Origin: Rhodanobacter sp. Root480
GTDB taxonomy: Bacteria > Pseudomonadota > Gammaproteobacteria > Xanthomonadales > Rhodanobacteraceae
DNA: 64,000 nucleotides
Direction: 5' to 3'
Assembly (NCBI RefSeq): GCF_001426645.1
Contig: NZ_LMEX01000002.1
Coordinates: 1,012,322-1,076,321, forward strand
This document shows positions 1-8,404 of this stretch, piece after piece. The notes below the pieces were generated by a model, which was not told the origin of the DNA, ran no database searches, and saw only the letters and a list, made by a program, of their open reading frames with translations. Positions within the stretch are counted from its first letter, which is position 1. Each line of letters begins with the position of its first letter. Made by a program: the position numbers and the translations under genes.

Positions 1-574
1 GGTCGATCAGCGTTTCCACCTCGGCCACGCTCTGGAAATGGCGCACGGAATCCAGCATCAGGCCACGCCAGGCGAAACGCGGCTGGTCGCGGATCTGCAT
101 CGCCGCCAGCGTCACCGGGCCGTGCTTCGCATCGGGCGTCAGCAACTGCCACAGGGTGATGGCGCCATGAAACAGGCCGGCGTCATCGCGCGCGCTGACG
201 CGGATACCCTCGGGCGTGACATCCAGCGCGTAACCTTCCGCCTGCGTCACGACGGCCTGCGGGTCACGCTGCAGGACGATGGCATGCGCCGGCACCGGGC
301 CGTGCTGCACGCGCAAGCGCAAACCGCGCGTGCGCTCGACCAGGCTGGACAGATAGGCGGCGGTGCTGGCCGTGCCCTTCCCGTCATCGGCAATCACGAT
401 CGGCGTATCGACGCCCACCGTGAACCGGCCCTCGGTGACGGTGACCTGCGCCGGCTGCGGGATCAGCGGAACCACCGCGTCGGTGGCGGCGTGGGCGGTT
501 GCGGACAAGACCACCATCACGGCGACGCAGAGCCATGCGCAGGCATGCAGAAGGGTGGGCAGACGACGCGTCAT
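1..574 (-). CDS. Beta-N-acetylhexosaminidase (GH20), N-terminal part, truncated by window edge
   Basis: The reading frame starts at the ATG at 574 and runs off the left edge without a stop, so only about 191 residues are visible. Residues 1-30 form a signal peptide ending in a hydrophobic stretch and AHA. Residues ~35-155 resemble the GH20b domain (VPLIPQPAQVTVTEG, then AYLSSLVERTRGL), and RFAWRGLMLDSVRHF at ~170 is the start of the GH20 catalytic barrel. The enzyme would act in the periplasm or outside the cell, releasing terminal GlcNAc from chitooligosaccharides or glycans. It lies downstream of a sugar-type TonB receptor on the same strand, but a terminator hairpin separates the two. The catalytic Asp-Glu pair lies outside the window. 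Confidence 0.85.
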   Translation of the reverse strand, partial: MTRRLPTLLHACAWLCVAVMVVLSATAHAATDAVVPLIPQPAQVTVTEGRFTVGVDTPIVIADDGKGTASTAAYLSSLVERTRGLRLRVQHGPVPAHAIVLQRDPQAVVTQAEGYALDVTPEGIRVSARDDAGLFHGAITLWQLLTPDAKHGPVTLAAMQIRDQPRFAWRGLMLDSVRHFQSVAEVETLID

Positions 575-617
575 GGTCCATCTCCATCGTGGGTCGCTAA
601 ACCGCGCGACACGCTTT

Positions 618-652
618 AAAAAAAGGGCCCGTACAGTGTGCCTGACGGGCCC
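618..652 (-). terminator. Rho-independent terminator after the sugar TonB receptor
   Basis: An 8-bp perfect stem (GGGCCCGT at 625-632 pairs with ACGGGCCC at 645-652) with a 12-nt loop is followed on the minus strand by seven T residues (618-624). It sits about 50 bp past the receptor stop codon and 44 bp before the hexosaminidase start. It would end or attenuate the receptor transcript ahead of the hexosaminidase. Confidence 0.85.
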
Positions 653-704
653 GGAAAGGGGGTTGGTGGTGGGCCATCCATGGCCCGGGAGGTACGGGGG
701 TAGG

Positions 705-3413
705 TCAGTACTTGAAGCGGAAGTTGAGGTAGTACTGGCGGCCGTTGGAGTAGAACGCGGTGGGTACCGTTGCGGCCTGGTAGTAGGTGATGGTCGGATC
801 GTTGAGGTTCAGCGCATCCAGGCTGACGCTCATCCATTCGGTCGGGCTGTAGCTGACCGACGCCGACAAGGTGGCGAACTTGTCCTGGTAGTAAGGGTTG
901 GCGCCCTTCAGGCCGATCAGGAAGGACGAACGGGAGGTGTAGTTGACGCGCGCGGCAAACTTGTCGTTCTCGAAGTACGCGCCCACGTTGTAGGTGTTCT
1001 TCGAAGTGCCCAGCAAGTGGTTGCTGCCGTCGGCCCAGGTGTGATCGGTGCTGCCATCGGCGTAGGTGTAGTTCGCGGTTACGCCGAAGTGGTCGCCGAT
1101 CGGCTGCTGATAGGCCAGTTCCACACCCTGCACGTCACCGTCGGCGTTGACCGGCGACGAGATGTCGTATTGCTCGAGCTGGTGGGTCAGTTCGCTGAAC
1201 AGCATCTGCTTGGACACGCCGTAAGCGACGTAATCCTTCAGGTGCATCGAGTACGCGCCTGCGGACAGCAGGCCACGCGGCATGAAGTACCACTCGAGGG
1301 CGGCGTCGAAGTTGGTCGACAACACCGGCTTCAGCATCGGGTTGCCGCCGCTGCCGGTCTTGCTGAGATCCGAGCCACTGGATGCCGCGCCGAGTGCGGA
1401 GTAATCCGGCAGCGTCTGCGTTTGCGAGGCGGCGAAGCGGAACAGCAGGTCGTCGGCAAGATTGAACTTCAGGTTGGCGCTGGGCAGCACGCGGTTGATC
1501 GTGTTTTCCTGCTGCTTCGCATCCCATGCGCCAAACAGGCTGCTGACATCCGCGGTGGCGGCGTTGGCGTTGACCACGTAGCTGTCGACGTTCTGCCGGA
1601 TGTGCGAATAGCGCAGACCGAAGTTGCCGCTCCAGCCATCACCGGTGAAGTTGGCTTGCAGGTAGCCGGCCAGGTTCTTCTCGTTGACCTTGAACTCGGC
1701 GCCGTAGTTGTGGCGGCCGGTCGGGCCATCATTGTCCGACAGCCACGTCGAATTCTGTTCGACGGCGTCCTTCAACGAGCCAACGGTGTAGTACCAGATA
1801 TCGGTGGGGAAGTTGCCGCCGATGCCGCTGCCGAAATCGCTCGGGTACTTGCCGGTGACGCCATTGGCTTCCAGCGCGGGGCCGATCGCGCCGGGGCTGG
1901 CGCCTTCCGGCGAGAAGACCTGCCGGGTGTGGTTGGCGTAACGCACACCGAAGTCGATCGAGGACAGCACACTGCTGTCGAAGTACTGGGTGAAGTCCGC
2001 GGTGCCGAACTTTTCCTCATCCACGGTCTTGTACATCTGGTTGCCCCAGGTGCCGAAACCGGTGGCCGCCGGGCCGGTATATCCACCCAGGCTCCAATCG
2101 ACCGGTGAACCGATGCCGTGCGTCTGGTACTGCGCACCACCGCCGATGGCCGTGGTCACTTCGGCGATGTACTGCTTGGCGGTAAGGCCGGTGCCCTTGC
2201 TGGTGCCCAGCTCGAACTTGCTCGACAGGCTGTCGGTGATCTGCCAGTCCGCATCGAGGGTGACGTAATTGGACTTGGCCGAGGACGTGCGGGCAATCAT
2301 GTCGTAGATGCCGTAGGCAGTGCCGGCAACACCTGCATAGCTGGCGTCGGTCAACACGCCATTGCTGACGGTGTAGCCGGGCTCGGGCGCCTGGCTGGAG
2401 ATGAAGTTGCCGCCCCACAGCATGAAGTTGCGGTTGTAGTTGTCTGCCTTGAGGTCCGAGTAGAACCCGTTCAGGCCCAGGGTCAGGTCATCGCTGGGAC
2501 GGAACTGCAGCGACAGCAGGCCACCCTTGCGATCACGCACCTGGGTGAACAGGGTCGAGCCCAGCAGGCTGGGCGCCAGGACGCCGGCCAGATCCGGATT
2601 GGTGGCCGTCACCGGCGCATCCGCGGCGATGGTGAGGAAGCCGGACGGCAGCTCCTGCGCCTCACGCTGCAGGTGGCGTTTCTGCTTGAACGCCTGCACC
2701 AACACGCCGAAGGTGTCGGTCTTGTAGTTGAACAGGGCGGACAGCTGCGGATCATTCGCACCGGCTGCGTCGGAACGGACCGCGCCGACCGAGGCGTTGA
2801 TGGTGACCGGCTTGTCGAAGTCCAGCGGCTTGCGCGTGATGATGTTGATGTTGCCGGAAGTGCCGCCGTCCACCAGCTTGGCTTCGGATGACTTGTGCAC
2901 TTCCACGCGGCTGACCAGTTCGGACGGCAGCAAGGTGTAGCTGACGCTGCGGCCGACGGTCTGCATCTGACTGAGCACGAACCAGTCGGCCGAACCCACC
3001 GAGTGGCCGTCGATCAGGGTCTGGGTGAGGCTGGGGCTGGTGCCACGCAGGCTGACGCGATCGGATTCGTCGAAGCCGCCCTCGTCGGAACTGGACGAGC
3101 TGATGTTGACGCCCGGCAGGCCCTGCAGGGCATCGGCAACGTTGTGGGCCGGCAGCTTGCCCACGTCTTCGGCGGTGACCACTTCGAGATGCGAATCAGC
3201 CGCCTGTTTCAGGTTCAGCGCATTTTCCTGGCTGGCGCGAATGCCGGTCACCGTAACGGTGCTCAGATTCTTGACCTCTTCGGCCTTCTTCTGCGCGGCC
3301 GACGTGGCGGTACTGTCGGTGGTCTGGCTGGCGGCGTCCTGGGCAAATGCCGCACCCGACAGGCACAAGCCGGTGATGATGCTCGCGGCGAGCATGGTCT
3401 TGCGGTAGTTCAT
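705..3413 (-). CDS. TonB-dependent outer-membrane receptor, sugar (Xanthomonas/Caulobacter) type; probable chitooligosaccharide/GlcNAc uptake
   Basis: 902 residues with a signal peptide (residues 1-25, ending AFAQD). The conserved start TVTGIRASQENALNLK leads into the plug domain with DVGKLPAHNVADALQGLPG at about 83-101. This is the pattern of the Xanthomonas/Caulobacter carbohydrate receptor family. A long beta-barrel follows and ends in the aromatic LNFRFKY typical of outer-membrane proteins. A strong ribosome site (GGGAGGAAA) precedes the ATG. The Glk-type kinase lies 115 bp upstream on the same strand, and a GH20 hexosaminidase follows. The operator-bearing promoter upstream of the kinase suggests control by the neighbouring LacI regulator. 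Known: such receptors in Xanthomonas GlcNAc loci import GlcNAc oligomers. The exact substrate here is inferred from context. Confidence 0.85.
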   Translation of the reverse strand: MNYRKTMLAASIITGLCLSGAAFAQDAASQTTDSTATSAAQKKAEEVKNLSTVTVTGIRASQENALNLKQAADSHLEVVTAEDVGKLPAHNVADALQGLPGVNISSSSSDEGGFDESDRVSLRGTSPSLTQTLIDGHSVGSADWFVLSQMQTVGRSVSYTLLPSELVSRVEVHKSSEAKLVDGGTSGNINIITRKPLDFDKPVTINASVGAVRSDAAGANDPQLSALFNYKTDTFGVLVQAFKQKRHLQREAQELPSGFLTIAADAPVTATNPDLAGVLAPSLLGSTLFTQVRDRKGGLLSLQFRPSDDLTLGLNGFYSDLKADNYNRNFMLWGGNFISSQAPEPGYTVSNGVLTDASYAGVAGTAYGIYDMIARTSSAKSNYVTLDADWQITDSLSSKFELGTSKGTGLTAKQYIAEVTTAIGGGAQYQTHGIGSPVDWSLGGYTGPAATGFGTWGNQMYKTVDEEKFGTADFTQYFDSSVLSSIDFGVRYANHTRQVFSPEGASPGAIGPALEANGVTGKYPSDFGSGIGGNFPTDIWYYTVGSLKDAVEQNSTWLSDNDGPTGRHNYGAEFKVNEKNLAGYLQANFTGDGWSGNFGLRYSHIRQNVDSYVVNANAATADVSSLFGAWDAKQQENTINRVLPSANLKFNLADDLLFRFAASQTQTLPDYSALGAASSGSDLSKTGSGGNPMLKPVLSTNFDAALEWYFMPRGLLSAGAYSMHLKDYVAYGVSKQMLFSELTHQLEQYDISSPVNADGDVQGVELAYQQPIGDHFGVTANYTYADGSTDHTWADGSNHLLGTSKNTYNVGAYFENDKFAARVNYTSRSSFLIGLKGANPYYQDKFATLSASVSYSPTEWMSVSLDALNLNDPTITYYQAATVPTAFYSNGRQYYLNFRFKY

Positions 3414-3527
3414 GGTGTTTCCTCCCCTCAGAGGTGGCTGGTTTGGTGACCGGCGAACGGAATGCCGACGGTCGAGCTCTTCATGGATCGCAGGTTTTGT
3501 AGCTGGATGCCCGGTGCCGCCGACGTG

Positions 3528-4580
3528 TCACGTGTTCCTCCGCTCTTCGAGAAACCAGCCTGCAGCACCCATGACGCCAAGCTGGCCGTGCTCAATCAAT
3601 CGAACCGGAACCTGTTGCAGATAAGCGCGCATCACGCCCTTGTTGAAGTAGCGTTCGGCGAACGTGCTGGACGCCAGGAAGCCGTGGATCTGCGGCAGGA
3701 TGCCGCCGGCCAGGTACACGCCGCCGCGCGCGCCGTAAAGCATCACCAGGTCGCCGACGAAGCTGCCGAGCAACCCGCAGAACATGTCCAGCGCCTCGAC
3801 CGCGGCCGGGTCTTGCCCCGCCAGCGCCGCGGCGGTGACGTCGGCGGGCGTGGTCGCCGCGGGCGACGTGCGATGCAGGCTGCACAACGCGCGATAGAGA
3901 TTCAGCAAGCCGGGGCCGGAGAGCGCGTTTTCGTACGAGACGTAATCGCGCCCGTGCGCCAGCAACGGCAACACCTGCCGCTCGCGCTCGGTACCCGGTG
4001 CCAGTGAAATCTGCCCCGCTTCGGTGGCCAGCACGTGCGCGTGCGGCTCACCCGGCATCAGCACCGCCGAGCCCAGCCCGGTGCCCGGCCCCATCACCAG
4101 CACCGGGCCGGGTGCGGTCGGCCGGATCGCGTCGATGACGGCGCGCGTGTCGGCCTGATCGACAAACTGCGTGGCGTAGGCAAGCGCTTCGAAATCGTTG
4201 ATCACCGCCACCCGCCTGATGCCCAGGCTTTGGCGGATGTCGCCGATGGATACCGGCCAGGGCAGGTTCTCATTGACGATGGCGTCGCCCAGCACGTAGC
4301 CGGCGCAGGCCACCGCGCATTCCGCCGGCGCCTGCTCCTGTGCCACGCCCGGCAACTGCTCCACAAAGTCGCGCAATACGGCGGTAAGGCTGGGCCAGGC
4401 GGCGCACTGGTAGCGGCGGTAGTGCAACACGTCGATCGGCTGCTTGCGGTTCGCCGCCGGGGCGACCAGCGCGATGCGCGCATGCGTGCCACCGACATCG
4501 GCAGCCAGGAACGGCGCGACCCGATGATCCGCCGCCGTCGACGGCGACATGACATGACGCTGGTTGACCACTTCCCCCAC
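3528..4580 (-). CDS. Glk-family sugar kinase, probable GlcNAc/glucose kinase (NagK-II-like)
   Basis: 350 residues with the Glk (not ROK) family pattern: phosphate-binding DVGGTHARIAL near residue 28, VINDFEALAY near 130 with the catalytic Asp, and GPGTGLGSAVL near 171. It would phosphorylate glucose or GlcNAc at C6 in the cytoplasm with ATP. Known: Xanthomonas GlcNAc loci carry paralogous glucokinase-like kinases (NagK-II) for this step. The GTG start at 4580 is chosen because AAGGGAGAATC precedes it at good spacing; an internal ATG at 4550 is possible but lacks such a site. The gene faces a perfect TGACAACGTTGTCA operator and heads the kinase-receptor transcript. Glucose versus GlcNAc preference cannot be read from the sequence. 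Confidence 0.85.
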   Translation of the reverse strand: MGEVVNQRHVMSPSTAADHRVAPFLAADVGGTHARIALVAPAANRKQPIDVLHYRRYQCAAWPSLTAVLRDFVEQLPGVAQEQAPAECAVACAGYVLGDAIVNENLPWPVSIGDIRQSLGIRRVAVINDFEALAYATQFVDQADTRAVIDAIRPTAPGPVLVMGPGTGLGSAVLMPGEPHAHVLATEAGQISLAPGTERERQVLPLLAHGRDYVSYENALSGPGLLNLYRALCSLHRTSPAATTPADVTAAALAGQDPAAVEALDMFCGLLGSFVGDLVMLYGARGGVYLAGGILPQIHGFLASSTFAERYFNKGVMRAYLQQVPVRLIEHGQLGVMGAAGWFLEERRNT

Positions 4581-4675
4581 CCCGATTCTCCCTTGCCAGG
4601 TTTGCCGTGCGATGCGGGCATTGCTGCCGCAGCAGGTCGCACGGGTGCTGATGGGGACGGAGCATGGACTGAAAA

Positions 4676-4689
4676 TGACAACGTTGTCA
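4676..4689. promoter_or_regulatory. Perfect palindromic operator TGACAACGTTGTCA (NagQ/LacI type) at the kinase promoter
   Basis: A 14-bp perfect palindrome centred on CG, as expected for LacI-family operators. Read on the minus strand it contains TTGACA (4690-4685), the likely -35 box of the leftward kinase-receptor promoter, so a bound repressor would block polymerase. The nearest LacI regulator gene starts at 6442. The motif closely resembles LacI-type NagR/NagQ sites I recall for gammaproteobacterial GlcNAc regulons (AATGACARCGYTGTCATT). Confidence 0.8.
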
Positions 4690-4912
4690 AATCATCGGCG
4701 ACAAATTTTCAGACGCCGCATGATGCGTCGCAATACATTTGATCCGACGCCATCGCCTGAATCTAATTTATCGCGAAATATGCCTTGTTTTTAGGGTTAT
4801 TCATCCTTGATTCGGACATTATGCGCATGCGGCAGCGCCGCAAGATCGGCGGCTGACCGTCTTGGTACGCGCGATATGGACGGCCATAAGCGGCGTTCAA
4901 TGAGTGCATTTA

Positions 4913-4926
4913 TTGACAACGTTGCA
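4913..4926 (+). promoter_or_regulatory. Second TGACAACGTTG operator over the permease -35 box
   Basis: TTGACA (4913-4918) forms a consensus -35 box and overlaps TGACAACGTTGCA. This matches the left half and centre of the perfect palindrome at 4676 but diverges in the last positions. The matching -10 box is weak (around CAATTG, 4936-4941). It would place the permease gene under the same LacI-family repressor. Confidence 0.65.
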
Positions 4927-5042
4927 CTTTCTGTCCAATTGCGAGACATTCCGTCAGCGGGGGCACTTCGCCCCCATTTCGACGCCACCATCGGGGGCGA
5001 TCATCAGCGCCATCGTCGGTGGCGGGCATCGGGGGAATACGC

Positions 5043-6323
5043 ATGGCAACCACGCTGGACGCGGCGCAGGCAGAGCGCTCGAACCTGGGGCCGATCATCA
5101 TCATCGGCGTCCTGTTTTTCATCTTCGGCTTCGTGACCTGGCTCAACGGGCCACTGATCACTTTCGTCAAGCTGGCATTCGACCTCAACGACGTGAATGC
5201 TTTCCTGGTGCCGATGGCCTTCTATCTGTCGTACTTCTTCCTGTCGCTGCCGGCCTCGGCGATCCTGAAAGTGACCGGCATGAAGCGTGGCATGGCGCTG
5301 GGCCTGTTCGTGATGGCCATCGGCGCGGTGCTGTTCGGCCAGTTCGCCACCATGCGGATTTTCCCCGGCGCGCTGTTCGGCCTGTTCGTGATCGGTGCCG
5401 GCCTTTCATTGCTGCAGACCGCGTCCAATCCGTACATCAGCATCCTGGGGCCGATCGAGAGCGCGGCGCAGCGCATTGCAGTGATGGGCATCTGCAACAA
5501 GTTCGCAGGCATTCTTGCGCCGCTGCTGATCGGTGCGCTGGTGCTGCATGGCATCGGCGATATCGACCAGCAGGTGAAGGCCGCCGACCCGGCCACGCGC
5601 GAAGTGCTGCTCAATACCTTCGCCGCGAAGATCCACACCCCGTACATCGTGATGGCCGGAGTGCTGGTGTTGCTGGCGATCTGGGTGGTGCGCTCATCGT
5701 TGCCCGAGGTGGAGGCGTCGACCGCCAACAGCGCCGGCGCCGGTGCGTCGCGCCGCGGCATCCTCTCGTATCCGCACTTGTGGCTGGGCGTGCTGTGCCT
5801 GTTCCTGTACGTGGGCGTGGAGGTGATGGCGGGCGATGCCATCGGCACCTATGGCGCGGGCTTCGGCCTGCCGCTGGACGAGACGAAATTCTTCACCGCC
5901 TTCACCCTGGGCGCGATGCTGCTGGGCTATATCGCCGGCTTGCTGATGATTCCGCGGGTGATGTCGCAGCAACGCTACCTGGCGATGTCGGCGGTGCTGG
6001 GCGTGTTGTTCACCATCGGCGCATTCCTCACCCACGGCTATGTGTCGGTGGGCTTCGTGGCGGCGCTGGGCTTTGCCAACGCGATGATGTGGCCGGCGAT
6101 TTTTCCGCTGGCGATCAAGGGTCTTGGCCGCTTCACCGAGTTCGCCTCGGCGCTGCTGATCATGGGCATCGCCGGCGGCGCGATCGTGCCGCAGCTGTTC
6201 GTGCACCTGAAGCAGCACATCGATTTCCAGCTGGCTTTCCTGCTGCTGATGGTGCCGTGCTACCTGTACATCCTGTACTACGGGCTGGCCGGCCACCGCG
6301 TGGGCCAGGACGCGGCAGCGTGA
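5043..6323 (+). CDS. nagP: MFS sugar:proton symporter, FucP/FGHP family; probable GlcNAc permease (NagP)
   Basis: 426 residues from the ATG at 5043, chosen because GGGGGAA lies 5 nt upstream; an earlier in-frame ATG at 5019 lacks this site. About 12 membrane helices, beginning LGPIIIIGVLFFIFGFVTWLNG. That opening and LLQTASNPYISILGP near residue 128 are hallmarks of the fucose-glucose/galactose-GlcNAc permease group. It would carry GlcNAc (or a related hexose) across the inner membrane with protons. It is followed after ~118 bp by the LacI regulator and faces the kinase-receptor unit, the arrangement known from Xanthomonas nagP-nagQ. Substrate is inferred from context. Confidence 0.85.
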   Translation: MATTLDAAQAERSNLGPIIIIGVLFFIFGFVTWLNGPLITFVKLAFDLNDVNAFLVPMAFYLSYFFLSLPASAILKVTGMKRGMALGLFVMAIGAVLFGQFATMRIFPGALFGLFVIGAGLSLLQTASNPYISILGPIESAAQRIAVMGICNKFAGILAPLLIGALVLHGIGDIDQQVKAADPATREVLLNTFAAKIHTPYIVMAGVLVLLAIWVVRSSLPEVEASTANSAGAGASRRGILSYPHLWLGVLCLFLYVGVEVMAGDAIGTYGAGFGLPLDETKFFTAFTLGAMLLGYIAGLLMIPRVMSQQRYLAMSAVLGVLFTIGAFLTHGYVSVGFVAALGFANAMMWPAIFPLAIKGLGRFTEFASALLIMGIAGGAIVPQLFVHLKQHIDFQLAFLLLMVPCYLYILYYGLAGHRVGQDAAA

Positions 6324-6441
6324 CGTATTTGGCCGTCCGGGCGTCCGCGCCGCTAGAATGGCTGATCCGGCACGCGGCTTTCGCGCGTGCCACCGTGTTG
6401 GTGCCGCCGCCGTGCGGCCCGATCGCCTGAAGGATCCGTCA

Positions 6442-7497
6442 TTGCGTAACGCCACCATCAAGCATGTTGCCGAACTGGCTGGCGTGTCGCTGAAAACCGT
6501 ATCGCGGGTGATCAACCACGAGGCCTCGGTACACGAGCGCACGCGTGAGAAAGTGCAGCGGGCGATCGACACCCTGGGCTATCGCCCCGACCCTTCCGCC
6601 CGCAGCCTGCGCAGTACGCGGGCGCGCCTGCTGGGCCTGGTCTACGACAACCCCAACGCGCACTACATCATCAGCATGCAGCGCGGCGTGCTGTCGGTTT
6701 GCCGCGAAAGCGGCTACGGCTTGCAGATCCATCCCTGCGACGCCTCCTCGCCGAAGCTGGCCGAGGAGCTGTGCGCGCTGGTGCAGCACTCGCGCCTGGC
6801 CGGGCTGGTGCTGGCACCACCGATGTCCGAGCAGCCCGAGCTGATCAAGACCCTGGCTGATGCCGGCATCGCGTTCATGCGCATCATTTCCGCGCGCAGC
6901 GACCCGCAGGACGGTTACCCCTGCGTGTACGTGGACGATCGCGACGCGGCGTACGCGATCACCGAGCACCTGATCCAGCTCGGTCACCAGCGCATCGGTT
7001 TCCTGTGGGGCGGCCGCGAGCATCGCTCCAGCGGCGAGCGCTACCAGGGCTACGAGGATGCGCTGAAGGATTACGGCATCACGCTGGACCGCAAGCTGAT
7101 CGTGGCCGGCGATTACTCCTTCGACGACGGCTTCCGCGGCGCGCGTAAGCTGCTGGCGTTGAAGGATCGCCCCACCGCCATCTTCGGCTCCAACGACGAG
7201 ATCGCCGCCGGCGTGCTGGCGGCGGCGCATTCGGGCGGCATCAGCGTGCCGTGGGAGTTGTCGATCACCGGCTTCGAGGACAGCCCGTTCTCCAAGCAGT
7301 CGTGGCCCGCACTCACCACCGCCCGCCAGGCCACCGAGGAAATCGGCCGCCACGCCGCACGTCGACTGATCAGCGGCCTGGAACACGACGCCCACGGCGA
7401 GCCCGTCGACCCGGTCAACCACGGCTTCAGCCCGGAACTGGTGGTGCGCGGCTCGACCGGACCGCTGCGCAGCGCGCCGAAAAAGCGCACGCGCTGA
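6442..7497 (+). CDS. nagQ: LacI-family transcriptional regulator, probable GlcNAc repressor (NagQ-like)
   Basis: 351 residues from a TTG start at 6442. This start is preferred because AAGGA (6430-6434) precedes it and because it begins exactly at the helix-turn-helix (ATIKHVAELAGVSLKTVSRVI). The frame is open further upstream to 6358, but that part does not resemble the family. The C-terminal periplasmic-binding-protein-like domain includes LVYDNPNAHYI near 60 and IFGSNDEIAAGVL near 250. It should bind TGACAACGTTGTCA-type operators, two of which lie upstream of the neighbouring genes. The inducer is probably GlcNAc or GlcNAc-6-P (inference). It ends 23 bp from a convergent phosphatase gene. 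Confidence 0.82.
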   Translation: MRNATIKHVAELAGVSLKTVSRVINHEASVHERTREKVQRAIDTLGYRPDPSARSLRSTRARLLGLVYDNPNAHYIISMQRGVLSVCRESGYGLQIHPCDASSPKLAEELCALVQHSRLAGLVLAPPMSEQPELIKTLADAGIAFMRIISARSDPQDGYPCVYVDDRDAAYAITEHLIQLGHQRIGFLWGGREHRSSGERYQGYEDALKDYGITLDRKLIVAGDYSFDDGFRGARKLLALKDRPTAIFGSNDEIAAGVLAAAHSGGISVPWELSITGFEDSPFSKQSWPALTTARQATEEIGRHAARRLISGLEHDAHGEPVDPVNHGFSPELVVRGSTGPLRSAPKKRTR

Positions 7498-7520
7498 GCG
7501 CCCACCCCGCGCCACAAACT

Positions 7521-8393
7521 CTACTGGATGGCCGGCATCGGCTGCGCAAGCGCCGCGCTTTCGGCAGCGCAATCGCGGGTGGGTTTCAGCCCGCGGCTGC
7601 GCGCCTGGGCGACTTCGGCCCGGGCCGCATCGACATCCGCGCGGAAGTCCGCGTTGGCATGCAGTCGCGCCACCACGGCGGCCGCCATGAAGCGGCCCTG
7701 CACCACGTCGCTTTGCCAGTGCACGTTGCAGACCAGCCGGCTCTCACCGTAGGAGCGGCCGCGGGCCAGGATGGCGTCGGTGTGCTCGGGTGCCACTTCA
7801 CTGAGGATCAGCGCCCAGGCCCAACCGATCGAGGTATGCCCCGACGGATACGAGCCGTTCGCCGCCAGGCCTTTTTCCTTGGCCGGGGTGCAGGTAGGCG
7901 CGTGGTTCTCCATGAACGGGCGCGGCCGTTTGTAATGATGCTTAGCCGCATCGCTGACGACCGCGGCGTCGGTGCGCGTGCGTCGCAGCAGCCGGTACAG
8001 GTGCGGCGTGGCCTGCGCATCGACGGCCACGTCCATGGCGCAGGAAAAAATGTTGGCGGCCTGCGGGAAGCCCAACTCGTCATCGGCAATGGCCTGCGTC
8101 CAGCGCGGCGTACCGCGCAGGTGACGCACCGCACTGATCGCCTGGTCGGCGGCGAAACCGGCCGAGTCGCGCGCGGGTGGCGGAGGCAGCAGGGCCACGC
8201 TGTCGGGCAGTTGCGCCGTCGTCAGATAACCCGCCGCCACGCCGGGGCGGATCTCGGGAACATCCAGCGGACGCGTATCGCCGGTTGCGCAACCGGCGCT
8301 GATGCCGGTGGCGAGCAACAGGCCGGCGCTCGCCAACCAGCGGCGACCGAGTGACGGGAAACGCGTGACGAGATGCAGCGAAATGACATGCAT
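7521..8393 (-). CDS. Class A non-specific acid phosphatase (PAP2 superfamily), putative lipoprotein
   Basis: 290 residues. The class A signature is complete: KHHYKRPRP (K-X6-RP), then GSYPSGHTS (PSGH), then SRLVCNVHWQSD (SR-X5-H-X3-D); the two His and the Arg are the catalytic set. The N-terminal hydrophobic stretch ends ISAGC, a possible lipobox, so it may be an anchored periplasmic lipoprotein. It would release phosphate from many monoesters. AAGGA lies 8 nt before the ATG. It begins 11 bp after the CoA-transferase stop on the same strand, so the two are probably co-transcribed. A functional link between them is not evident. Confidence 0.9.
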   Translation of the reverse strand: MHVISLHLVTRFPSLGRRWLASAGLLLATGISAGCATGDTRPLDVPEIRPGVAAGYLTTAQLPDSVALLPPPPARDSAGFAADQAISAVRHLRGTPRWTQAIADDELGFPQAANIFSCAMDVAVDAQATPHLYRLLRRTRTDAAVVSDAAKHHYKRPRPFMENHAPTCTPAKEKGLAANGSYPSGHTSIGWAWALILSEVAPEHTDAILARGRSYGESRLVCNVHWQSDVVQGRFMAAAVVARLHANADFRADVDAARAEVAQARSRGLKPTRDCAAESAALAQPMPAIQ

Positions 8394-8404
8394 GGTCAGG
8401 ATCC

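Larger units (their letters stand above)
4581..5042. promoter_or_regulatory. Divergent control region between kinase and permease
   Basis: 462 bp without a gene. It is clearly more AT-rich around 4670-4810 and 4880-4960 than its surroundings. It holds the two TGACAACGTTG operators (4676-4689 and 4914-4926), one in each outward promoter and about 238 bp apart centre to centre. That spacing would allow a bound LacI-type protein to loop the DNA. I see no convincing small gene in it. Confidence 0.7.

Noticed and set aside
363-2108. Long plus-strand frame (581 codons) across the hexosaminidase-receptor junction
   Set aside because: It runs antisense to the TonB receptor and the GH20 gene, has no domain, and has the Arg/Val/Gly-rich composition of a GC-rich shadow frame.
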